DNA from: Mesorhabditis belari
Lineage: Eukaryota; Nematoda; Chromadorea; Rhabditida; Rhabditidae
Assembly (NCBI GenBank): GCA_958450365.1
Contig: CAUEEP010000759.1
Location: forward strand, 1,436,001-1,500,000
DNA length: 64,000 bases
Direction: 5' to 3'
Shown piece after piece: positions 55,264 through 64,000 of the stretch. The notes beneath the pieces were generated by a model. That model did no database searches. It saw nothing but the letters and a program-made list of their open reading frames with translations, and was not told the DNA's origin. The translations under genes were made by a program, and so were the position numbers. Each line of letters starts with the position of its first letter. Positions within the stretch are counted from its first letter, which is position 1.

Positions 55264-55272
55264 CTGAAAAAA
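55264..55272 (-). promoter_or_regulatory. Likely trans-splice acceptor of the coiled-coil gene
   Basis: TTTTTTCAG two bases before the ATG, typical of nematode spliced-leader sites. Confidence 0.5.
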
Positions 55273-55713
55273 ATGGTACTTTTTTACTTTTAAACATCAG
55301 AAATCTTCAAAAATTTAACAAAATGCAAATTTTAGAAATTAACATCTAAATAGGAAATTTTGTATGCATTTAACATATGATTTGTATTGTTAGCAAAAAA
55401 TAAAAAGTGATTCGTTTTCCTTTTTAATTGATGGATCGGCTTCGCGGATTCAACACCAAACAATTATGCAACCTTCTTGCCTTCTTCTACAACTTTTGGA
55501 TGCAAGTGAAAGAAAATTACTCATTGGAATAAGTATATTATTGAGCTTCAAGATATTATTTTACGAGTATTAATACATTTGCATTTAAAGCAGTCAAAAA
55601 TTTTGCCTGATTTTTGGAGGGGGGACAAAGTAAAAAAGTACCAAAAAAGCGTGTTGTTTAGTTATAAAGGTCAAAAACAATCAATGAAAAGAAATTGAGA
55701 GTATCAAAAGTTT

Positions 55714-56178
55714 GGGGAGTGGGACAAATGCGACCTTTTTTTTGCGCACCTTTTTTCCCCCACCTTGCCCATTAGCGCACCTTTTTTCGCGTTTTAAAAA
55801 AGCTCTAAAAAGCTAATATTAACCAATTTCTATTCCAAAAGTTGTTTTTCTAGGTAATTTTAGGACGTAGAATCGAAATTTTGACATATCAGAGCGTGTG
55901 GAAACAAACGGACGGAGTTATACAAAGAGAAAAATCAACAATTTTCTGTAATTTGACCTAGCCGTTTTGTCTTTCAAATTGGTTCCACAAGCTCTGATAT
56001 GTCAAAATTTCGATTCTACGCCCTAAAATTACCTAGAAAAACAACTTTTGGAATAGAAATTGGTTAATATTAGCTTTTTTAAGAAGCGAAAAAAGGTGCG
56101 CTAATGGGCAAGGTGCGGAAAAAAAGGTGCGCAAATGTCCGGGTGCGCAAAAAAAGGTCGCATTTGTCCCACTCCCAA
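55714..56178. mobile_element. 465-bp near-perfect palindrome
   Basis: Ends GGGAGTGGGACAAATGCGACC and complement. Arms of about 200 bp include AATATTAACCAATTTCTATT and ACATATCAGAGC. No coding content. It is probably a fold-back MITE. The arms are long enough to form a hairpin RNA if transcribed. Confidence 0.85.
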
Positions 56179-56616
56179 AGTTTGGAACGTTTTAAAATCG
56201 ATTTGCAAGCACTTGTTTAAGTAAAAAAATTTATTAACTGAATATCTCGAAAGTGGAGGCATTTTAAAAATTCAGTCGGGGAAAAATTCCTATATAAGCC
56301 TTTAGAGCGCCTTAATTTTTCACTTTATCGCTTTTAGTTTTTATTTTAAGTTCGGCTTAAATCTTTAGTTTTAAACGCTAAAATTTGAGTGTTTAGCTTT
56401 ATGCAGATGGAAATTTTATTCAATAACACAAGCAATTGTCGCTATCAAAACAATTGTCCCGGGGTTTAATCGCCAGTACACTTGTTTACTAAAAACACCA
56501 ACTGGGATTTCTCCTCTCTTTCTCGTTTCGAAAAAATAGCGCACTAAAGTTGTTTCTTAATTCGTGTTTTCTTTGTTCGTCAAGCACTCTACTTTAGTTT
56601 ATCACGTATTTAGCGT

Positions 56617-56626
56617 AATTTTTTAG
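56617..56626 (+). promoter_or_regulatory. Likely trans-splice acceptor of the PPIL3 gene
   Basis: AATTTTTTAG ends 27 bases before the ATG at 56654. A short upstream ORF starting ATGCG and ending TGA overlaps the start. Confidence 0.45.
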
Positions 56627-56653
56627 GTGCATGCGTAGAGGTCTCTACGACTG

Positions 56654-57353
56654 ATGTCTATAACTCTGCACACAACTCTTGGCGACATCAAGGTGGAATT
56701 GTTCTGCGATAAGTGCCCCAAGTCCTGCGAGGTTGGTTTTGATTTTATATATCTAAACGGTGTTTTTCAGAACTTTTTGGCTCTCTGTGCTTCCGACTAC
56801 TACAAGGACAACGTTTTCACGAGAAACGTCCGTGGGTTTATGGTACAAACGGGTGATCCTTCAAATACAGGTTTTGTTTTTCTTTATCAATGATCACTGT
56901 TTGAATTATAGGAAAAGGCGGTGAAAGCATTTGGGGGGCAGCTTTTGAAGACGAGCTTCACTCGGATTTGAAGGTATGATTTTTATGGTATTCTTTTATA
57001 CGTTTGAGCTTAGCACGACGCTCGAGGCGTCCTGTCTATGGCCAATAACGGTCCTAACAAAAATCGATCGCAATTTTTCATCACTTACGACGCCCATCCA
57101 CATCTTGATTTGAAGTACACAATTTTTGGAAAGTTTGTAGCCTGAATTGACTTCAATATCAAAAGTTTAGAGTTATTGACGGATTCGACGTGCTTGAGGA
57201 GTTAGAGGATCAAAAAGTTGGTGGGTTATTATTTGTTTACTTTTTACTAACAGATAAATTTTAGACGCCAAATATCGGCCAGTTGTTGAGCAACGTATCC
57301 GAGATGTCACGATTCATGCGAACCCTATTGCTGAAAAGCAATTACTTCACTAG
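56654..57353 (+). CDS. PPIL3: Cyclophilin-type peptidyl-prolyl isomerase, PPIL3 (165 aa)
   Basis: Exons: 56654-56731, 56771-56870, 56912-56973, 57014-57132, 57171-57220, 57265-57353 (TAG), all in phase. The product is a single cyclophilin domain with the PPIL3 signature: an N-terminal [17 protein letters not shown], a catalytic-region [28 protein letters not shown], then [15 protein letters not shown] and a C-terminal IHANP. It isomerises prolyl bonds; PPIL3 is found with the spliceosome. Length agrees with the family (about 161). Introns are only 38-44 bp. It is first in a row of + strand genes and probably first in an operon. Confidence 0.95.
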
Positions 57354-57396
57354 GTATATGAGTTTTGTAAAAATAAAAAATAAAATACGCATTTAG

Positions 57397-58212
57397 ATCT
57401 ACCTCTTTTGTTATATCGCCTAAATTTTTCCGTTTGTATACTTCGTCCACACCTACCTCTTCAGAAAGTTCACTAGAAAATGATCAACAAAAGAAAATTC
57501 GACAAATGCAAGAATATTTTAGGTATCATCAAATTTTTTTCATTGAATTATTTGTATGTTTAGTCAATACATAGAAGAATACTACGAAGAAGAGGATTCT
57601 TTGCCAGAAGTAAAAGTCGTTTCCGCCAAAGTTTTAGAAGAGCGTATTAAGTAGGTTTTTTCACAGATTTTTTTACGATTTATTTTAGCCTTAGCACACT
57701 TGATGATGTTTTAACGTTATTGGAACGAGAGAAGGCTCAAGATATCAAGGTTCGACAGTTTCTTTTTAATTAATACTTTATATTTTAGGCTATCGACCTA
57801 ACACAAATTGCCTCTTCGCCTTATCAGCATATGGTTATTTGTTCTCCGTTTAATCCTCGTCACGGGAAAGCTCTTACTGAGAAAATTAGACAGTTGAGTT
57901 TTTTATGTTTTTCATTAGTAACTCTTGCCTTTTAGAAACATAAAAGCCACTTCCAATCTTGAGCCTTCTATGAACCGTCACCAAATGGATGGCTCGAGTA
58001 GATCGGGATGGTACTGTGTGGAAGTGAGCAGCATTCAGGTGCATTTGATATTATAATCTGTTATGATTTGACCTTAGATACATGTGATGACTCCAAGCGT
58101 CCGTGAGCGATTTGATTTGGAAAGTCTCTGGGATGAAAAGCCTAAAGAAAACAGAGAGAAATCGTGGACTGATGATGCCATTCCACCGCCAAGTTCTACA
58201 CCCCGTGTTTAA
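57397..58212 (+). CDS. MALSU1: Mitochondrial ribosome silencing factor MALSU1/RsfS homologue, 5' incomplete
   Basis: Exons: 57397-57522, 57564-57650, 57689-57749, 57789-57892, 57936-58038, 58078-58212 (TAA). The first exon starts with one base completing a codon, and its start codon was not found. The visible N-terminus (FFRLYTSSTP) looks like a mitochondrial presequence. The RsfS domain follows: DDVLTLLEREKAQDI, the core with MVICSPFN.RHGKALTEKI, GWYCVEVSSIQIHVMTP and ERFDLESLW. This matches the order in MALSU1, where D-W-x-x-x-D, I-H-x-x and Y-x-L-E-x-L-W are conserved. The family binds the large mitoribosomal subunit protein uL14 and blocks premature joining. The gene starts about 44 bp after the PPIL3 stop, so the two are probably co-transcribed. 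Confidence 0.88.
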
Positions 58213-58744
58213 TTGATTTTCGTGTGTTACTTTACATGTTATTTTGTCGTTTTGTTATTATTTGAATCTTGAATACCTATATAACGCGAATAAATGCTTT
58301 TCAAAGTTATTTATAAGCACTTTCCGTAGCCTTAAAACAAACAATACCTTGAGGAGCAATGCTGCTTTTAAAAAGCAAAGCAAAATTGGTCGACAAGTTC
58401 ACCAATGAATAAGCTCTCGTTGCGAATACGCGATGTAAATCTGCGTAAGGTCGTGGAACGTGTAGGTTTTCTATGAAAAGACACGAGGTCGCTGATTTTA
58501 TCCACCAACCTTTAGTCAAGTCACTCCTTTAGATCCATGTGCTTCTGCTGAGGCTATATGTGGCTTGCTGTTCTGTTCGGAACTTTCTTAACGTGGATTT
58601 TCTGTTTTATTTGGACGATCAACAGAGACGATTGGATGTATGATTGTGTTTATGATATTGAATTATTAATCAACGTGAATTTCTTTGACTGAATAAAATC
58701 ATGTTTCAAAAAATATTGACTTTGTTTTTAGATCAGGGAAGAAG
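58213..58744. other. Spacer, no gene supported
   Basis: A possible AATAAA lies near 58288. Short frames on both strands (58307-58519 -, 58410-58480 +) have no recognisable domain or complete splice structure. A small RNA gene cannot be excluded. Confidence 0.45.
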
Positions 58745-61700
58745 ATGAAGGAAGAAAGAGAAAAGAGGAAACAGGAAGAAAGCGAAATCTCCGCTGCGGA
58801 CAAGGCTCTTCAAGCTGTTGGTACGTTTGCTGTTCGAAAATGTTTTGGTTATGAATTGCTTTTAGCAAACATGGTGGAGAACGCGCTCGAATGGACAATT
58901 CAAGGAGTCGGAAACATTTCGGCAATCGAGAGTAGCGATTCTGCCGAGAGAGCCCCTTGTGGATGCTTGGCCAAAAGCAAAGCGAAACTACCATACGATG
59001 TAGACAAAGTTGTAAGTATTGTGGGCTTTTTTTCTTTTCACAAAATAAACTTTAGAGAAGAGTTGTTGATCTTTCTCGTCCTATGCCCACACGCGAAGAC
59101 ACTGTTGGAATCTTGAAAAATGGTCATGTGAAGCTGGCCTACGTCATTAATGTAATTCTTGATGTTAACAACTTACGCGAAAACGTTTAGATCGATCATG
59201 GTCTTCGAAAAAGTCCAGAGTACGCAAATTTGGTTGGTAGTCTTCTTACGACAGAATTGATTCCGTCTGGTTTCAAAACAAAGAGATGCATCGAAGAGGT
59301 AGCAAAAACTATATGAGAAAAAATATGTTGTTTTAGGCGTTTGTGGTTGACCGTGGCTTTAGCCTTGGCGAAACGGTGGTTTTGTATCAGAATGAGTTTC
59401 CGGACGATGCGAAAAAAGCCATTGAACGTACTTCAAAGAAAGGAATGATTGGACAAGTCGTTAATGCAAAGGTTGGGGGATAAACTATGAAATTTGCTAG
59501 GGTTTTACGTTATTTGTCGTTGTGTTCCTTCTCTTTTTTCGGCAGCAATAAATTTAGGTGACGTCGGATCTTTTGGTGCTCCCTGGAAAAACATATGTAG
59601 CGCGCAATATTAATTTAGGAAAGGTGGAAACGGTAAGCTTTGGCGTGCAGTTTGTTTTCATTTTTTTGTTTCTAGCTTGATATGGTCAACTTCAACTCGG
59701 CTCATAATTATATTCTATACGACGATTGGATTGGAGATCTAGTGAACATAACAAATGATATCACGATGATTTATAATGGCCATCGGTATTGGTTCTAAAT
59801 CATTTTTAAACATCGAGAATTTCAGGTTTACGGTTCGTGACAACGGGTCTCTTGCTTTGATCCGAAAAGATAGATCTGATGAACAGAAGAGCTGTATTCC
59901 TGGTGAAGTTGTGCAGATGTTGATCTCGGATGTCTTATCATCGAACGTTAAAGTTAGTTGCCTTTTGCTAATCTGAAGCATTTTTGATTCAGTGGGAAAA
60001 AGAGATGCCTTTCAAGCTGAGAAGACTTTCCCGCAAGAAAAGCGCTCTTTATGGAGATGACTCGATTACGTGCCTTGTTGAAAAAGTTCGATTTAATCTG
60101 CGGCAAACCTACGTAAAATTTAGGTTGAGCCAGTGACTGTGGAAGTCAGATGGCTGATGTCTCCATCTTCAATAGAGCATCCTCCAAAGAACATTGAAAA
60201 ATCTGATTTCAACAAGTAATCTAACATGTAAATTTTTAGTCATAGCATAACATCTAGGCTTACAAAAGTCGATCTTTCTGCTAACCTACGCATAGCGGCG
60301 GATGATCGCGTGCGGGTAAAGACAACTGATGAAGACAAGGTTTTTTTAAAAAACGCGCGTGAAACTTTATCTTTAGGCAATTACTCTTACCGAGTATAAC
60401 AAGTACCTTGACGATCAGTATGGCAACAAATTCGAGGTTTTTGTTTTAGTTTTGATTAATTTCTTACAAAAGATTTTAGCAAAAAGTGAAACCTGGTAAT
60501 GCTTCTATCGCTATTAAATCTTCAAACAGCTCAATCGTTAAAGCTGGTAGTTTTTAATCTTGAAGATTGTTCAATGTATATGGTCTTTAGTTCATAAAGC
60601 AGCCTCGCCGCCAGGAGATGAAGGTGCGCCACCAGAAAAGAATGCAAAAGTTGGATCTTCCGTATGACGAGTTTATATTCTAACTTATTTTTGTCATTGT
60701 TAGGCTGAAATTCCTATTTTGAATACCGAAAAGATGGAACCAATAACTGAACATGACGACGAGAGCATGCAGCTTGGAGAAGTAAGGTTAATCAGAGTAC
60801 AGTTTATTTTGGATTTAGACAACCACTGACTGTGATGAGCAGGATGCCAATCGTATCGACGGACAACGTGGGCTTGTTAGAAAGGCTCATCGTCCAAGAA
60901 TGAAGAGAGCGTGGGCTTTATGCAAATAAAAAAAATGATTTATGTTTAGACGAGTTAAACGTATGCGCAAAAACCAAGCATCAGCGCAAACAAACAAAAC
61001 TACATCAAGACAGGCAAAGGAACTTTTCGGAGATGAATTCATTGGAGAGGTACATTCTTTGAGTTTTTTTTTCACATTGATGCTTAGGTGCTTCGAACGC
61101 AGACTACTGTTGATGTGGAGTGGATGGATGGAACAATTTCTTACGATTTGCCTGGATACATGCTTGTGCCGGTTGATCCAGATCTTGATCAACAAGATCA
61201 TTTACCGGGAGTTCTCGTTGCAAGAAAAGATGGAAATACAAGTAGTCTGAGTAAAATGTGATCAGTATTCAAGTTGTTTTAGGGGATGAACTCGGCTTAA
61301 TTCTTCAAACCGATCAACGGGAAAGGTGTGCCCTAGTTCGATGGTTGGAAATTGCTGGCGATGCAGTTCCCGTTGATAAAGGAGAAGAACAATGTACGCT
61401 TTTTGACATCATGCCGCATCCTATGTATCAGAGGTAACGTGTTCGAGTTGAGCTTTTAAAACAAAAATTTAGAATGATGGTTGGAGCAATTGGTGTAGAA
61501 ATCGGAAAAGAACCTCAGAAATTGAGCGACGTCGTCTTCCAAGTGAAATCACATTTGAAAAGTGGACAATCTGAGGTCGAGTATTACAACGGAACACGGG
61601 CTACCCTATGGCCAACTGAAATGGCTCTGTAAGTACACGTGTAACGGAGTAAAATGTTGAATCTCTGTTTTAGTCTTTTCGTCCCTGAAGATGATGACAC

Positions 61701-62591
61701 GACGCAAAGTTCCGACGAAGAAACCGATAACGACGAATCATGGACTAATTGGTCAATTCAACAAGAAGAGGATCTTACTGTCGATCAGCCATCAACTAGC
61801 TCTGCCAACGTTACTTTTTCTAACTTCATTGCGGTAGTTTCTTTAACTTAGGCAATTATTTTTTTTGCTTTAGAGAGGGGCCAAACTGTTGTTTGGTAAA
61901 GAGAGTTTCTTCAAATATGTTCTATCTGGACCAAAGTTAAACTACTCGGATAGATACATTCAAGAACTTATTAGCCAAGGAAAAAATCCGACTACTAAAG
62001 AAGTTGCTGAGAGGGCAAGGTAAGTTATTAATGAATAAAATGTTTATAAATTTTTTAGGTTATCAAGTATGGTTAACCCTAAAAGCGATGAAGTGGTCCT
62101 TGTACAAAGTATGGAAGAAATCACTGAGGTGTGTTTTTATTTTGAAGAATCTGATATCCTCTTAATCAGGCGAACCCTCAAGCAAGGCAAATTGAACAAT
62201 ACATTGTTGGCACAGAAGCAGTTTTGTCAAAATCAACAACTCTGGACCTCAGCCCAGTATTTGAACTTTTATAAAACGTTTGGCTAACTGCTTTAGGAGT
62301 TCTTTGGAAAAATAATCCGATCACCACCAAGTACGAGGCGAGAAGGTTTATTGTAAGTTTTTCTACAAATATAATGTCTAATAAAAATGAACAATCGAAA
62401 ACAAAGAGATGGAAAAATTTACGAAGATTTTTTGTAGTCAAATGGATAAGACGGTCCCAAATCTCGAAGGCATTTACGGTGTGCATCGATCAATGCCTTG
62501 CATGAGTCCTCTGGGCCATCTCCGTAGAGGCAATCTTCAAGAGCCTAAATGCAAAATGATAAAGACAAAGACGATAAATAACATGACATAG
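58745..62591 (+). CDS. UBE2O: UBE2O-like protein, N-terminal half without UBC domain (919 aa)
   Basis: Twenty-six small exons join in phase: 58745-58820, 58866-59011, 59056-59151, 59191-59298, 59337-59471, 59558-59632, 59676-59785, 59826-59952, 59993-60085, 60124-60215, 60240-60339, 60377-60436, 60480-60546, 60591-60661, 60704-60781, 60819-60910, 60950-61049, 61088-61241, 61283-61433, 61473-61628, 61674-61833, 61874-62019, 62059-62128, 62170-62256, 62297-62352, 62438-62591. The protein has the CR1 to CR2 regions of UBE2O, the E2/E3 hybrid ubiquitin enzyme: VEWMDGTISYDL..., HLPGVLVARKDG, GLILQTDQRERCALVRWLEI, DIMPHPMY, an acidic linker and a basic KRARVKRMRK nuclear signal. In UBE2O these regions recognise substrates. 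No UBC motif (HPN, catalytic Cys) occurs before the stop. The UBC part begins 658 bp downstream. Introns average about 45 bp. Confidence 0.82.
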
Positions 62592-62656
62592 AGTCTTATG
62601 CTACGATCTTAAGTTATAGAATAACATTGGCATCATAACAATGAAAATCTATAGAT

Positions 62657-62863
62657 CTATAGACTTACGCGTCGGGTGAGCTGACACGGATCAGCAACTG
62701 GACGGTTGCCGCTGTAGGGGTAGTGAGTTTTCGGCTCCGACTAAAAACTTAGAAACAATACGAGCAAAAGCGGTCAATAAACAAATTAAATAGTATGAAA
62801 TAGTAGATCAGATCAGATTAGGTCACTTACCTTGCCGTCTTCCTTCGAGTTTCCGGATCCCAT
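62657..62863 (-). CDS. Small MGSGNS protein, possible N-myristoylation (38 aa)
   Basis: Two exons on the - strand, 62863-62831 and 62740-62657 (TAG). The start MGSGNS fits the N-myristoylation consensus (Gly2, Ser6). The remainder is polar with a Tyr/Pro segment and ends RRVSL. A GT donor (GTAAGT) near the end could splice to a further exon, but no room is left before the convergent gene. The frame is open upstream of the ATG to 63250, giving a 145-residue alternative that has no recognisable feature. I do not recognise the family. It is antisense to any transcript that would join the two UBE2O parts. Confidence 0.5.
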
Positions 62864-63248
62864 TTTCTTTAGTCGATAATTTATAGAGGCAATAGCGAAT
62901 ATTGAACAGCTGAAATTGATTTTACTCAACTGACTATTTCTAGTGTTTGGGAGGGAGCGAAGTGCATGGGGGAGGAGTTGTTTTTGTGTTTTTGCTTGCT
63001 GCACATGAAAAGGGCATTTCTCTCTTCCCTCTAGCCGGAGAGAAAGCATAAACAACTCGGGGCGTAGAGGCGCAAAAGAAAAAGGCCCTCTTTCTTTTGG
63101 ATCAGCGAAGATCCAGACAACAAGTTTTTTTATCTTTGTTGATGAGATTTTAAAAGCAGCGAAATATTGACGTTCTCTTTTCACAAGATAGTTGGTTAAC
63201 ACTTGAGCCGCGTGCACTTTTTGGCGATCATTAAGATTTAACCGAAAC

Positions 63249-64000
63249 ATGGGTGAGCGTATACATAGTTTTAATATTGATATTCCAATTAATGTTGAGT
63301 TATTCAGGGCTCACTATGAATCTGCGGACGTGGATGCCATTCTTGCGATGATTGACGTTGTTCCACATTTGAATGAATCTTGCCTGAAAAAAGATTACTT
63401 TTACAAGTCGGTTAAGATTACCCTTTTAACCTATAGCTCTTTTAGGTGGTTGTGTGTTGTGTTGCATGCAGAGAGTGCCATCCAGAGAGAATATATGGAC
63501 GAACTTTGCGCGAAACTGGATTTGGCAAAAGAAGAGTTGCAAAAGCTTGAACAAACTTCTGATAGGAATGCTGGAGTAAGTGACATATGAATGTCGCAGG
63601 ATATTGTGTGGATTTTTTAGGGGTTGGAGAGTAACGAATCAACATCATCAGAATTACCAACGGATAACAGCAAAAAAGGCACAATTTTGGTAATGCTATT
63701 TGTATCATGTAATAGTTTTGTTTGTTCAGACTTTGCCTGCATGTTCTTCACACAATTGGAAAGCTTTCGAAATGAATGCTCCAGGAAAGGTAGGTAACAT
63801 AAAGTGTCTTGAATAGCATAAACTTTGAGGTGTGGATGCGACGAATTATTAGCGAACTGAATACACTCCGCGAACATTTGCCAGAGGGAATTCATGTGAT
63901 AATTTACGAAGATCGGTATGAATAGTTTTTGCAGCTGTCCGTAAGTGGGTTTTAGGGTCGATTTACTCTCAACAGTCATTGTGGGACCTCGGGGCACTCC
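63249..64000 (+). CDS. UBE2O: UBE2O-like C-terminal part entering the UBC domain (truncated by window end)
   Basis: Exons: 63249-63406, 63446-63575, 63621-63689, 63730-63789, 63830-63915, 63956 to the window end. The first intron (39 bp) may be retained, as it is in frame. The N-terminal part is helical with a charged coiled coil (MDELCAKLDLAKEELQKLEQ), like the helix that precedes the UBC domain in UBE2O. Then come NWKAFEMNAPG, IISELNTLREHLPEGI, YEDRVDLL and IVGPRGTP, which follow the start of the UBE2O UBC fold (SLPEGI...FEDR.DL...I.GP..TP). The catalytic Cys lies beyond the window. It has its own ATG, but whether it is a separate gene or the 3' end of the 58.7 kb gene is unresolved. Confidence 0.8.

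Larger units (their letters stand above)
55262..56653. other. Divergent spacer between two putative operons
   Basis: The only clear structure is a 465-bp palindrome (55714-56178). The rest is AT-rich and should contain both promoters, but no core motif can be named with confidence. Confidence 0.6.

Noticed and set aside
58307..58519. 70-residue - strand frame after MALSU1
   Set aside because: No domain, no phased neighbours and it overlaps the presumed 3' UTR.
62813..63250. 145-residue - strand frame ending in the MGSGNS exon
   Set aside because: The upstream part has no recognisable feature and overlaps the region before the UBC-side gene. I kept only the two-exon MGSGNS model.
63617..63997. 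126-residue - strand frame
   Set aside because: Antisense of the UBC-domain exons.

Overview
The window is eukaryotic nuclear DNA, most likely from a nematode. The signs are short introns with TTTCAG or TTTTAG acceptors, TTAGGC/GCCTAA (nematode telomere-type) hexamer blocks, Tc1/mariner elements, closely spaced same-strand genes that look like operons, and acceptor-like sites just upstream of start codons that suit spliced-leader trans-splicing. Most genes are built of small exons, so the models below come from joining exons by reading phase and splice signals; almost every join conserves phase. The species cannot be named from the sequence.

Region 1-21 kb (+ strand) is repeat-swollen and carries three genes: a small Gln-rich protein (1.6-4.6 kb), a Pro/Glu-rich protein (6.2-10.7 kb, 5' end not found) and a secreted protein with one chitin-binding type-2 module and four LDL-receptor class A modules (12.5-20.8 kb). 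Their introns hold four MITE families, a decayed piggyBac element with intact TTAA target duplication, a large inverted duplication of part of the third gene, and many minisatellites.

Region 22.6-45.2 kb is a cluster of five paralogous secreted proteins: two on the + strand (22.6-26.8, 27.6-28.6) and three on the - strand (29.6-34.4, 36.4-40.0, 43.0-45.2). All share a domain of about 100 residues with five or six cysteines and two beta/gamma-crystallin-like half motifs, and most of the same intron positions. Two members have very large inserts: a Thr-rich mucin-like exon of about 985 codons, and a Gly/Asp-rich tract with broken frame. A Tc1-like element, a LINE fragment pair, a tRNA-like sequence and a lone homeobox helix-3 exon lie among them.

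Region 47.7-52 kb has a small protein consisting of little more than an eIF4G-type MIF4G domain, followed by a dead mariner transposase.

Region 52-64 kb is compact, with introns of about 30-60 bp, and holds conserved housekeeping genes. On the - strand a basic coiled-coil protein lies upstream of a CCZ1 homologue (Rab7 GEF subunit), spaced like an operon. On the + strand come a PPIL3 cyclophilin, a MALSU1/RsfS mitoribosome factor, and a UBE2O homologue that appears in two pieces: a 919-residue N-terminal half ending in a stop, then a separate downstream reading frame that enters the UBC domain and runs off the window. A 38-residue, possibly myristoylated protein is encoded on the - strand between the two halves. 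The two putative operons diverge from a spacer containing a 465-bp palindrome.

How the genes work together: CCZ1, MALSU1, PPIL3 and UBE2O are unrelated core functions, while the cluster in the middle looks like a rapidly diversifying set of secreted proteins.
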